A stretch of DNA of 64,000 bases, from NCBI GenBank assembly GCA_016707895.1, contig JADJGV010000003.1:620001-684000 (forward strand), given 5' to 3'. How positions within the stretch are numbered: position 1 is the stretch's first letter; every line of letters begins with the position of its first letter. The notes under the pieces are model-generated. The model searched no databases. It saw only the letters and a list, made by a program, of their open reading frames with translations, and was not told where the DNA came from. Source of the DNA: Myxococcales bacterium (GTDB taxonomy: Bacteria > Myxococcota_A > Polyangia > Haliangiales > Haliangiaceae). Shown one piece after another: positions 47,672 through 56,492 of this stretch. The position numbers and the translations under genes are program-made.

Positions 47672-50600
47672 TCACGGTCGGGCGCTGACCGCGCACCGAA
47701 ACCCGATGTGGTACATGGTCGTGTTCGGGGCGCGCGGGTTGTCGATGGCCAGGAAGTCGACGAGCCAGTCGGGCTCGGTCTCCGCCCAGTTCCCGCCTCG
47801 GACGATCGCGAGCCCGCGCGGGTCGTCGGCGGTCGTCCACTCGCTGACGTTGCCGGCCAGGTCGAGGTGGCCGTAGGGCCCGACGTCGCCGGGCATGGCG
47901 CCGGTGGCGATCGGCGCGCCGAAGCGGAGGCGATCGGCAACCTCCGGCGGCTTGAGGTTCGCCAGCGCGTCCGCGCGCGGCGGTCCCCACGGCAGGTTAC
48001 GGCGCGGATACGGGTTCGGTCGGCCGACGATCGTCGCGCCGCCGCGCATGGCCTTCTGCCACTCCAGGCTCGACGGCAACCGCTTGCCGGCCATCGCGCA
48101 CAGCATCGCGGCGTCGCGGCGGGCGATGGCCGTGATCGGCCACGGCGGCTCGCTGCCCTGATAGAGCTGATCGGAGTCGGGATACAGCGGCAACGCGTAG
48201 CCCGCCGCGACCAGCGCCGCTCCCATCGCCTTCGCGAAGCCGTTCGGCACCTCCGTCCGGTCGAGTGCGTACCCCGCCAGGATCGTCTGGCGCTCGGGCT
48301 GCCCTTGTCGCGCGCCACCTCCGACGGCGGCTCGCCCACGCCGCCCGCGATGAACGGCCCCGCCTCGACCTCGATCATGCCCGCGCGCGTGCCCTCGCAG
48401 GTCGGCACGCGGAGGTCGAGCGGCATCGGCGCCGCGCCGCTCCGGTAGCCCGTCAAGCGGCGGATCGGCACGATCGCCGGCGTACACGGCCGGCCCGCGC
48501 GATCGACGCGGTCGATCACCAGGACGGCTGGGCCGCCGCGCGCGATGACCAGCTCGGCGCCGACAGCCCCGGCCGGCGCCGTCTGCGGCCGGCGCGTGAG
48601 ATCGCCTGGCGCGAACGGCGGGCCTGGCCGCGCGTCGTCAGCAGGATCGGGCCGCACCAGCGTCCAGGTGAAGCGCGCGGCCGTGGTGTCGGTGGCGGTC
48701 AGCGTCACTGGATCCCAGTCGAACGCGCGGATCACCAGCAGGCTCCGGCCGAGATCGCGGTCGCGCACCGCGAGCTGGCGACGGCGCAGGTCCCGCTCGG
48801 CTTGCCAGCGCACGGCCAGGAAGCCGACCACGCCGAGCGCGACGAGCGTGGTCGCCACCAGCGCGACCCGGCGTCGCCGGACCGCCCGCCGCGACGTGGC
48901 GACCAGCCAGGTGGCCGCGCGGGTTGGCACGCTGGGGCGCGACGCCCACTCCTGATCGAGCGCGGCGAGATCGGCGGCGGCGACGTGCGGCACGATCTGG
49001 CGCAGCTCGGCGGCGGTGAGCAGCTCGAGGCCATCCGCGCCTGGGTGGCGCAGGTGATCGCGGATGCGCTCGAGCGCGTAGGTGCGGGCTGAGTCGGTCT
49101 CGACCATCCACCGCTCGACCTGCGCGACCAGGCTGTCGTGGGCCAGGTCCCACACCGGCTCGCCGTCCGCGCCCGCGGTCGCGACCACCACCCCGCGCTC
49201 GCGCAGATCGTGCAGCGTCGCGATCACGTCGGTCGCGACGACGGCGTCGTCGGGGCGCGCCACCCGCGCCACCAGCTCGCGCTCGGCGCGCGCCACCCGC
49301 AGGTGGCCGGTCGAGACCAACGCGCCGAGGAGCGCGCGCGCGATCGCGGTGCGGTTCGGGCTCAGCTCGTCCTCGAGCACGTGGCGCAGGTGCTCGCGGA
49401 GGATCGTCGCCAGCCCGCCGAGGCGATCGTACAGCGCGCGGTCGAGCGGGCCGTCGCCGCGCGCGTCGTAGAGCACGCTGCCGGCGAGCTGCAGGTGCGG
49501 CGGGTACACCGCCGGCGCGTCGCCCCAGCCCAGCTCCGCCGCGAGCCCGGCCGCCGCGGCGGTCAGGTCCGCGATCAGCACCTCGAGCAGCGCCGGCGCG
49601 ATCGCGACCTGGCGCGCGGCGAGGGTCTGCTCGAACACCGCGCGGGCGATGGCGGGCGTCAGCGGCCCGAGCCGCACCAGCGGCAACCCGGGCGCCAGTC
49701 GCTGCGCGCGATCGAGCAGCCGCGCCAGGTACTCCTCGCGGACGCTCCACAGCACCGCCACCGGCGCGTCGCGCGGCCAGCGCGGCAGGTCGAGGCGTTC
49801 GAGCACCGCGGCCCCGCGGCTGGCGTCGTGCGCGTCGGTCAGCGCGGCCTCGATCTGATCGATCAGCAGCACCAGCCGCCGCGGCGTGGCAGCGACGCGC
49901 TCGGCGAGCACCTCGGGCAACGGGCGGCCGGGCGCACCCAGGAGCGCCGCGACGTCGACCTCGACGCCGGCGCGGCACGCGACGTAGACGACCTCGATGT
50001 CGAGCGCGCGCAGCCGCGGGATCAGGCCGGCGCGGAGCAACGACGTCTTGCCGGTGCCCGAGGGCGCGACGTACGCCACCGCGGCGCGGAACAGCACCTG
50101 CTCGAGCAGTCGCTCGATCTCGGCGGCGCGGCCGTGGAAGTCGCCGCGGTCGTCCTCGCCGAACGGCGCGGCCATGCGGAACGGCGGCCGCGCTGGCGCC
50201 GCGATCGCGCGGTCGACGCCCAGCGCCGCGGCCAGCGCGCCGGCGTCGGCGAACCGCTTCGCCGGGTCGGGGTCGAGCGCGCGGGTCAGGGCCGCGCGCT
50301 GGGCCCCCGGGGGCAGCGTCGCCAGCGCGGCGCGGTGATCGATGAGCGCGGCGGGCCCGGCGAGCATGCGCACCAGCACCAGCGCCGCCGCGAAGACATC
50401 GGTGCGCGGCGTGATTGGATCGCCGACGAGGACCTCGGGGGTCAGGTAGCCGCGGGTGCCCCCGGCCGCCGCGCCGCCGCCGCGCAGGCGGGCCATGCCG
50501 AAGTCGATCAGCACGGCGCGCGCCGGCGGGCCGTGCGCGACCAGCACGTTGTCGGGGGAGACGTCGCCGTGGACCACGCCGACCGCGTGCGCCGCCGCCA

Positions 50601-51636
50601 GCGCGCCGACCAGCTGGCGGCCGAGCTCATGCGCGACCCCGGGCGCCAGGGGCCCGTCACCGATGGTGGCCGTCAGCGTCGCGCCGGTCACCAGCTCCAT
50701 CGCGAGGAACGGCCGGCCGTCAGCCGTGGTGTCGGCGTGGAGCACGCGGACCACGCCGGGGTGATCGACCCGCGCCAGCGCCTGGACCTCGGTGACGAAC
50801 GCCTGCGCGTCGGCCAGCGCGCGCGGCTCGAGCAGCTTGAGCGCGACCTCGCGGCCGGTCAGCGCCTGCCGCGCGCGATACACCACGCCGAATCGGCCGC
50901 GACCCAGCTCGGCGCCGAGCCGGAAGCCGCCGGGCAGCTCGGCGTCCGCGCCGGCGTCCGCGCCGTGGCCGCCGCGCAGCCTCACCAGCGCCTGCGCGTC
51001 GGTCGCCGGATGGACGGCGGCGGTCGCGCGGGCGCCCAGCGTCGCGGCCAGGCTGCGGGGCGTCACCGCGCCGGTCCCGGGGTCGATCGCCGCGTGCTCG
51101 ATCGCGTCGACCAACGCGGCCAGCGCGGCGGCCGGCGCGTCGACGTCGACCGCGACCACGTGGGCCGCGTGCCCGGCCCCCAGCGCGTCGAGCGCGGCCC
51201 GCGCGTCGGCCGCGCTGCCAGTGGTGATCAGGATCAGCGCGGTGGGCACGACCTCGGCCCGGCGCAACCGCAGGCCGATCCACTCGAGCGGCACCGACGC
51301 GTCCTCGCGGAAGCCGCCCAGCTCGGGCGCGCACACCAGCGCCAGCCCCTCGACCGTGCGGGTCAGCGGCGCGGCGATGATGATCAGCCGCTGCGCCGCC
51401 GCGCGCCCGAACAGCGCGTCGAGCTCGCGCCGCACGTTGCCGCGGCTCGGCGCGTCGCGGTCGCCGCCGTGGGGGGCGAGCCGCCGCAGGCGCCATGCGG
51501 TCGCCGACGCCAGCAGCACCGACGCCAGGCGAGTGAGGTGCGCCAGGCGCGGATCGTCCTCGCCGCCAGCGCCGGGATCGTAGCCGGCCACGAACAGCGC
51601 GTCGCCGACCGGCGCGTCGGGGCGGACCGTTCCCAC
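47672..51636 (-). CDS. Giant kinase-STAND NTPase-SUMF1 protein with caspase-like N-domain (one indel)
   Basis: About 1,321 residues from GTG 51636 with one base missing near 48302. Order: residues 1-215 an alpha/beta domain resembling a caspase/CHAT fold but without its His and Cys; Hanks-type kinase 238-475 (GRGRFGVVYRA, Lys267, HGDVSPDN at 356-363 in place of HRD, DFG 378-380); STAND-type NTPase with Walker A APSGTGKT 524-531 and Walker B LVLLIDQIE 588-596, followed by a helical/winged region; one membrane helix about 905-930; a C-terminal SUMF1 domain (RTEVPNGFAKAM, LAGNVSEWTT, IVRGGNW, IGFRCAVS). A signalling or conflict-system receptor is plausible. TAGCGT lies 6 nt upstream. Confidence 0.82.
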
Positions 51637-51642
51637 GGCGCG

Positions 51643-51648
51643 ACGCTA
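51643..51648 (-). promoter_or_regulatory. TAGCGT -10 box
   Basis: Minus-strand TAGCGT ends 6 nt before GTG 51636. It lies about 40 bp from the inverted repeat at 51687-51757, so both divergent transcripts could be co-regulated. Confidence 0.5.
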
Positions 51649-51686
51649 TCACTGCCGCCGCGCGCGTGCAGCGGCCGGCGGTGGGC

Positions 51687-51757
51687 CGCGCGCTGTCCGG
51701 GTTTGTCCGGGAGTGGCCGGATTCCGGACGAATGTCCGGGACACCGGACAGCGCGCG
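51687..51757. promoter_or_regulatory. Operator-like inverted repeat with five GTCCGG/CCGGAC copies
   Basis: Perfect 14-bp arms CGCGCGCTGTCCGG (51687-51700) and CCGGACAGCGCGCG (51744-51757) flank a 43-bp centre. GTCCGG occurs at 51695, 51705 and 51734 and its complement CCGGAC at 51724 and 51744; TGTCCGGG is repeated three times. It sits between the divergent STAND-kinase and tandem-paralogue genes. Spaced repeats of this kind fit a multi-dimer repressor or activator site; a terminator is unlikely given the position. Confidence 0.6.
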
Positions 51758-51821
51758 CGAGGCGGGACGCGGGGTTGCGCGAGGCACGCGGCCTGCAATC
51801 GCGCTCGGGCGGAGGCGAACG

Positions 51822-52241
51822 ATGGCGAGCTATCACATGCGAACGGACATGCGGACGGGCGAGATGGTGTTCATCGGCAAGAGCGGCCGCGAGATCAGCG
51901 GCCGCGACCTGGCGGTGATCGACGCGCGGGCCAAGGCCGGCGACGTCGCGGCGCAGGCGGTGCGGCGCGACCTGGACTTCGGGATCGATGACGAGGGGCT
52001 GCCGGTCGGCGCCGCGGCGGCGCAGGCGCTCCTCGCGCAGCAGATCCACGACTGCCCCGAGTGCCAGGCGGCGCGGGCGCGCGGCGAGGTCGGGTACACG
52101 CTGGGCGCCGACCAGCTGCGCGCGCTCGCGCAGGCGGCGCGCCACGGCGACTACCCGAGCCGGGAGACCCGGCGGCGCAAGATCCTCAAGGTCGATCGGC
52201 GGCGCAAGATCGCGCGGGCGGCGCGGGCGGCGAACCGGTAG
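51822..52241 (+). CDS. Tandem paralogue 1: small basic protein of unknown family
   Basis: 139 residues from ATG 51822 with GGAGG at 51811-51815. N-terminal module: RTDMRTGEMVFIGKSGREISGRDLAVIDARAKAGD..A..DLDFGIDDEGLP. A CPECQAARARG segment gives a single CxxC, and the C-terminus is very basic (RETRRRKILKVDRRRKIARAARA), suggesting nucleic-acid binding. The same N-terminal module recurs in the next two genes. No known domain recognised, no signal peptide. First gene of a tight three-gene operon. Confidence 0.7.
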   Translation: MASYHMRTDMRTGEMVFIGKSGREISGRDLAVIDARAKAGDVAAQAVRRDLDFGIDDEGLPVGAAAAQALLAQQIHDCPECQAARARGEVGYTLGADQLRALAQAARHGDYPSRETRRRKILKVDRRRKIARAARAANR

Positions 52242-52250
52242 GGGGCGGCG

Positions 52251-52673
52251 ATGCGCGACTACATCCTGGAGTGTGACGCGGCGACCGGCGCGACCTACGT
52301 CGCCGGCAAGGACGGGCGGCTGTACCCCGAGGCGCGGGTGGCGGCGGCCGAGGCGGCCGCGCCCGACGACGATGACGCGCTGGCGCTGCTCGTCGCGGTC
52401 GACTTCGGTCGCCACGCCGACGGCGCGGCGCGCACCGCGAGCGAGGCCCGGGCGGCGATCGAGGCGTGGCGCCTGGCGTGGCTGCGCGGCGAGTTCGACC
52501 GGCTCGATGCGGTCGACGACGCGCGCTGTGATCGCCGGGCGAGCACGGTGATCAGCCCGGCCCACCCGGCGGTCACCGCGCAGTACGGGATCGCGCCGGG
52601 CACGACGCCGTGCGACGTCGTCGCGGTGCTCGACGCGGCGCTCGCGGCCGGCCTCGGCGAGGCGCGGCCATGA
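52251..52673 (+). CDS. Tandem paralogue 2: small acidic protein of the same family
   Basis: 140 residues, starting 9 nt after paralogue 1 stops. N-terminal module LECDAATGATYVAGKDGRLYPEARVAAAEAAAPDDDDALALLVAVDFGRHADGAAR aligns with the other two in its TG-x-x-(Y/F)-(V/I)-x-GK-x-x-R turn, Ala-rich helix and VDFG/VDLE strand. Instead of a basic tail it has a second helical domain with PAHPAVTAQYGIAPGTTPCDVV. Unknown function. Its TGA overlaps the ATG of paralogue 3 (ATGA, 52670-52673). Confidence 0.65.
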   Translation: MRDYILECDAATGATYVAGKDGRLYPEARVAAAEAAAPDDDDALALLVAVDFGRHADGAARTASEARAAIEAWRLAWLRGEFDRLDAVDDARCDRRASTVISPAHPAVTAQYGIAPGTTPCDVVAVLDAALAAGLGEARP

Positions 52674-53296
52674 GGCGGGCGTTCAACCTGCAGCGGGATC
52701 CCGACAGCGGCGAGCTGTTCGCGATCGGCAAGAGCGACCGACCGTACGCGTTCGACGAGGTGCGCGCGCTGGAGCAGGCCGCGGAGGCGGGGGACGCCCG
52801 CGCGATCGCCGCGCTGATCGACGTCGACCTGGAGCGCGACCGCCACGGCGCGCCGCTGTCGCCGGAGGCGTTGGCGCTGGCGAAGAAGCGCGCCCGCGCG
52901 GCGGGCTGGCCGCCGCGGGCGTCGGCGTTCAGGCGCAAGCGCGCCTGGGAGCGGGTCCAGGCCGCGCGGCGGCGGTGGCGCGAGCTCGTCGCCGCGCCGC
53001 GCTGGCGGTCAGGGTGGCGGATCGCTGGAGGTGTGGTCGTGGACGACCTTCCAGCCGTCGGGGGTCCGGGCCAGCGCGACCGAGAACACCCCGCGGCCGG
53101 CGACGGGCGTCTCGGTGAGCTCCCAGCGGCCGAGCACGATCGCGCCGTCGGCGCCCAGCGGCTGGACGCCGAGGATCTCGAAGCCGAGCTTGCCCATCGT
53201 CGATGGATCGCTGCCGTACCGGGCGCGGTACTTGGCGAAGGTCTCGTCCCAGCCGTGGCGGATGTTGCCGCCGGACGTGAACACCAGCTCGGGTGA
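52670..53296 (+). CDS. Tandem paralogue 3: small basic protein; 3' part overlaps the convergent gene
   Basis: Up to 208 residues. Module NLQRDPDSGELFAIGKSDRPYAFDEVRALEQAAEAGDARAIAALIDVDLERDRHGAPL closely parallels paralogue 1, followed by a basic helical region (AFRRKRAWERVQAARRRWRELVA). From about residue 115 the frame runs antisense over the SnoaL-like gene (53009-53488) and loses protein-like character. The true protein may end by a missed indel near 53010 or really overlap. Coupled to paralogue 2 by ATGA. Confidence 0.55.
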   Translation: MRRAFNLQRDPDSGELFAIGKSDRPYAFDEVRALEQAAEAGDARAIAALIDVDLERDRHGAPLSPEALALAKKRARAAGWPPRASAFRRKRAWERVQAARRRWRELVAAPRWRSGWRIAGGVVVDDLPAVGGPGQRDREHPAAGDGRLGELPAAEHDRAVGAQRLDAEDLEAELAHRRWIAAVPGAVLGEGLVPAVADVAAGREHQLG

Positions 53297-53488
53297 ACTC
53301 AGGTAGCCGGCCATGTACCCGGCGAGGTCGCCGCGGTTCCACGCGTCCTGCTGCGCGGCCAGCACGGCGCGCACCGCGGCGTCATCGGCCGTAGCGAAGC
53401 GCGGCGCCGGCGCAGGCGTCGGGTGGGCGCACGCGAGCGGGGCGGCGACCACCACAGCCGCGAGCGCCACCGCGCGCACGTCGATCAC
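53009..53488 (-). CDS. SnoaL/DUF4440-like lipoprotein
   Basis: 159 residues from GTG 53488, which overlaps the upstream stop (GTGA); TTG 53494 is less likely. Lipobox APLAC, then an NTF2-like domain: ATADDAAVRAVLAAQQDAWNRGDLAGYMAGYLSSPELVFTSGG, RHGWDETFAKYRARYG, FEILGVQPLGADGAIVLGRWEL, FSVALARTPDGWKVVHDH. The DAWNxGD and GWKVVHDH signatures are typical. Role unknown; ligand-binding or isomerase-like. Last gene in a four-gene coupled operon encoding exported proteins. Confidence 0.85.
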   Translation of the reverse strand: MIDVRAVALAAVVVAAPLACAHPTPAPAPRFATADDAAVRAVLAAQQDAWNRGDLAGYMAGYLSSPELVFTSGGNIRHGWDETFAKYRARYGSDPSTMGKLGFEILGVQPLGADGAIVLGRWELTETPVAGRGVFSVALARTPDGWKVVHDHTSSDPPP

Positions 53489-54705
53489 GGGCAAGCTCCC
53501 GCCGGGCCGCCGAAGTCGTACGGGAACGCGTGGCTGGTCACGACGATCTGCCGGACCTCCGCGCAGCGCGTGAGCCCGTCGGCCACGAAGAACCCGTCGA
53601 GGAAGTCGACCAGGTCGACGCCGGCCTCACCCGCCGCGCGCAGCGCCGCGGTGCGCAGGTAGGTCGGCTGCACGCCCTCGACGCGCAGGTGATCGCCGGC
53701 CAGCGGGTCGTCGTCGGTCGCCGAGGCGTCGCCCAGGTCCCACAGGACCTCGGTGGTCATGTTCTCGGCCACGTCCTGGCCGATGTCGCCCGCGGGCTGC
53801 GGGGCCCGGGTCACCGTCACCTCGCCGTTGTAGCCCCAGCCGCCGCCGGCGTTGGAGTCGCCGTAGAACGGGATCTGCTTGACGGCCATCGCCCAGTAGG
53901 TCGCGAAGCCCTCCGACCACGCCAGGTTGGGATCGGTCGGCGAGCCGTCGTGCGAACCGCCGGGGCTGTCGGTGCGGCCGACCACGTGCTCGAAGAAGTG
54001 ACCGATCTCGTGGAGGATGACCGTGTCGTCGTAGCCGTCGTCGTCGTTGGCCGAGCCGAGCAGGTGGATCGTGCGGTCGCCGCTGTAGTACGTGCCGTCG
54101 GTCGAGCCCTTCTCCCAGACCGCGGTCAACCGCTGCGGCGTGATCCCGAGCCCGACGCGGACCGCGTCGTGGGAGAGCACCGCCATGTCGAACACGTTGA
54201 ACGCCTCGGCCTCCCCCGACGCCTCGGTGATCAGCAGGTCGGCGGCGGTGGCGTCGCGCGCGAACGCCGGCCCGCCGAAGCCGTGGACCTGGCGATCGCG
54301 GCGCACCACCTGGATCGGCCGCTCGGCGCTCGCGTTCATCGCCGCCGCGAGCAGGTGCACCGGCCCCGGAACGCCGGCCGGCACCTCGAGCGTGTAGCGC
54401 CCGTTGTCGCCGGTGGTGGTGGTCGCGAGCACCGCGCCGTCGACGTCGGCGATCAGGCTGATCGAGATCGCCCGGGCCGCGCGCAGCTCGATGGTCGTCG
54501 CCAGCCGACCGTTGGCCTGCTGGCGGCGATCCTCGTAGGCCACCAGGCCGGCCAGCGTGTGGCCCGCGACGTCGCCCGCGTCGATCGCGACCGCGGCGTC
54601 GATCGCGGCCGGCTCGTCGGAGCCACCGCAGGCCGCGCCGACCAGCAGGCCCGCGGCGAGCAACCGGCGCGCGCCGCCGATCGCGGCCGACCGCCGCGCG
54701 CTCAC
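53485..54705 (-). CDS. Lipoprotein zinc metallopeptidase, paralogue B
   Basis: 406 residues from GTG 54705 (GTGA overlap with the upstream gene). Lipobox VGAAC, an Asp/Ala linker, a carboxypeptidase-regulatory-like beta-domain (LAGLVAYEDRRQQANGRL to GDNGRYTLEVPAGVPGPV), then a metallopeptidase with HEIGHFFEHVVGRTDSPGG (HExxHxxxxxG), a gluzincin/metzincin-like zinc site, followed by NLAWSEGFATYWAM (second acidic ligand). Very similar throughout to the next gene, so the pair arose by tandem duplication. Substrates unknown; extracellular or outer-membrane. Confidence 0.85.
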   Translation of the reverse strand: MSARRSAAIGGARRLLAAGLLVGAACGGSDEPAAIDAAVAIDAGDVAGHTLAGLVAYEDRRQQANGRLATTIELRAARAISISLIADVDGAVLATTTTGDNGRYTLEVPAGVPGPVHLLAAAMNASAERPIQVVRRDRQVHGFGGPAFARDATAADLLITEASGEAEAFNVFDMAVLSHDAVRVGLGITPQRLTAVWEKGSTDGTYYSGDRTIHLLGSANDDDGYDDTVILHEIGHFFEHVVGRTDSPGGSHDGSPTDPNLAWSEGFATYWAMAVKQIPFYGDSNAGGGWGYNGEVTVTRAPQPAGDIGQDVAENMTTEVLWDLGDASATDDDPLAGDHLRVEGVQPTYLRTAALRAAGEAGVDLVDFLDGFFVADGLTRCAEVRQIVVTSHAFPYDFGGPAGACP

Positions 54706-55856
54706 GGGCAGCGACCGCCGGGGCCGCCGAAGTCGTACGGGAAGGTGTGGTTGGTCACGACGATCTGCCGGACCGCCGCGCAGTGGTCGAGGCCGTCGGC
54801 CACGAAGAACCCGTCGAGGAAGTCGACGAGATCGACGCCCGGCTCACCGACGTTCCGCAGCGCGGCGGTCCGCAGGTACATCGGCTGCACGTTCAGCACG
54901 CGCAGGTGGTCGCCGGCGAGCTGGTCGTCGTCGCCCGAGGCCGCGTCGCCCAGGTCCCACAGCACCTCGGTGGTCAGGTTCTCGCCGACGTCCTGGCCGA
55001 TGTCGCCGGCCGGCTGCGGCGCGCGCGTCAGCGCGGTGTCGGCGTTGTAGCCCCAGCCACCGCCCGAGTTGGAGTCGCCGTAGAACGGCACGTCCTTGAT
55101 CGCCATCGCCCAGTAGGTCGAGAAGCCCTCGGACCACGCCAGGTTGGGGTCGGTCGGCGAGCCGTCGTGGCCACCGCCCGGGCTGTCGCTGCGGCCGATG
55201 GTGTCCTCGAAGAAGTGGCCGATCTCGTGGAGGATCACGGTGTCGTCGTAGCCGTCGTCGTCGCTGGCCGCGCCCAGGAGGTGCACGGTGGCGTCGCCGC
55301 TGTAGTAAGTGCCGTCGTTGGAGCCCCGCTCCCAGATCAGCGTGATCGGGGTGGGCGTCAGCGCCAGGCGGGCCGTCACCGCGTCGTGCGACAGCACCGC
55401 CATGTCGAACACGTTGAACGCCTCGGCCTCGCCCGACGCGTCGGTGATCAGCAGGTCGACGTCGGTGCCGTCCTTGAAGGTGAACGCCTCGCCGCCGACG
55501 CCGTGCACCTGGCGATCGCGACGCACCACCTGGATCGGCCGCTCGGGGCTCATGTTCATGGCCGCGGCCAAGAGGTGCACCGGCTCGGTCGGCTCGACCA
55601 GCGGCTCGACGAACTCGATCGTGTAGCGGCCCTCGTCGTCGGTGGTGACCGTGGTCAGCACCGCGCCGTCGGCCTCGTTGATCAGGCTGAGGGTGACGCC
55701 CCGCGCCGGCATCGGCACCAGCTCGGTCGCGAGCCGACCGTTGGTCTGCTGCGCGCGGTCCTCGTACGAGATGGTCCCGCTCAGGCTCGGCGGCCCGTCG
55801 CTGCCGCCGCACGCCGCGGCCGCCAGCAGCGCCGCGCCCATCCAGCGGCGGATCAC
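54702..55856 (-). CDS. Lipoprotein zinc metallopeptidase, paralogue A
   Basis: 384 residues from GTG 55856 (GTGA overlap). Lipobox AAAAC, then the same two-domain plan as paralogue B: beta-domain (LSGTISYEDRAQQTNGRL, TDDEGRYTIEF) and peptidase with HEIGHFFEDTIGRSDSPGG, NLAWSEGFSTYWAM and FLDGFFVADGL. IQVVRRDRQVHG, SGEAEAFNVFDMAVLSHDAV and FPYDFGGP are nearly identical between the copies, while linkers differ. Both retain the zinc ligands, suggesting two working enzymes with different targets. Confidence 0.85.
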   Translation of the reverse strand: MIRRWMGAALLAAAACGGSDGPPSLSGTISYEDRAQQTNGRLATELVPMPARGVTLSLINEADGAVLTTVTTDDEGRYTIEFVEPLVEPTEPVHLLAAAMNMSPERPIQVVRRDRQVHGVGGEAFTFKDGTDVDLLITDASGEAEAFNVFDMAVLSHDAVTARLALTPTPITLIWERGSNDGTYYSGDATVHLLGAASDDDGYDDTVILHEIGHFFEDTIGRSDSPGGGHDGSPTDPNLAWSEGFSTYWAMAIKDVPFYGDSNSGGGWGYNADTALTRAPQPAGDIGQDVGENLTTEVLWDLGDAASGDDDQLAGDHLRVLNVQPMYLRTAALRNVGEPGVDLVDFLDGFFVADGLDHCAAVRQIVVTNHTFPYDFGGPGGRCP

Positions 55857-56284
55857 TGGCGCACCTCGGCCACGCTCACGCCGTTGATCTGCCGCACGGT
55901 CACCGGCAGCGGCTTCGCGGCGGGCGCCGGCGCGCCGACGCGCACGATCACGCTCTGGCTGCGGCCCGCGACCCGGGCGGTCACGACGACGTCCTTGCCG
56001 GCGTCAGCGGCGAGCTTGACCGGCGCCACCAGGTGGCGCGCGTCCCGTGCGGCCGTCGCGCCGAACCGCGTGGCCTGGCCGTCGATCTCGATCGTCACGG
56101 CGTCGACCGCGCGGGTCGGCGCCGCGTCGACCACCACGCGCCAGCCGGACGCCGTGCGCTCGGCCTTGGCGGTCAAGCTCACCGGCGCCGAGGGTTTGCC
56201 GCGGTGGCGGCGCTCAGCCGTCGCGTCGGTGGCCACGAGGGCCAGGGACGCAGCGATCGCGACACAATAGACGAGGGTGCGCAT
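55853..56284 (-). CDS. Small exported beta-domain protein
   Basis: 143 residues. Signal peptide MRTLVYCVAIAASLALVATDATA, then a domain of alternating strands (APVSLTAKAERTASGWRVVVDA, VTIEIDGQATRFG, DVVVTARVAGRSQSVIVRVG) that looks immunoglobulin- or fibronectin-like. No enzyme motif. It leads the operon with the two metallopeptidases and may be an inhibitor, chaperone or adaptor for them; that is inference from position. TAGCCT 9 nt upstream is a possible -10 box. Confidence 0.65.
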   Translation of the reverse strand: MRTLVYCVAIAASLALVATDATAERRHRGKPSAPVSLTAKAERTASGWRVVVDAAPTRAVDAVTIEIDGQATRFGATAARDARHLVAPVKLAADAGKDVVVTARVAGRSQSVIVRVGAPAPAAKPLPVTVRQINGVSVAEVRQ

Positions 56285-56492
56285 GAGCCATCGAGGCTAG
56301 CGCAGCGCCGACCGCCGCGTCGATGCTCGGTCGCTCACAGCGTCGCCGACCGCACGCCTCGCCCGCCGCCGCCGCCGCCTCACCAGGAATCACTCAGGAT
56401 CTCGGTGGGTTGCCCCAGCGCGCCCACTCCCTGCGCGGTCGGCCCCGAATCCAGAGCGATCCCAGCTACCTGGGCCCCCGGAGCCTGTCCCC

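Noticed and set aside
53530..56270. Two long + strand frames opposite the metallopeptidase paralogues
   Set aside because: They mirror the duplicated minus-strand genes, so their similarity to each other is a consequence of that duplication and not evidence for coding.
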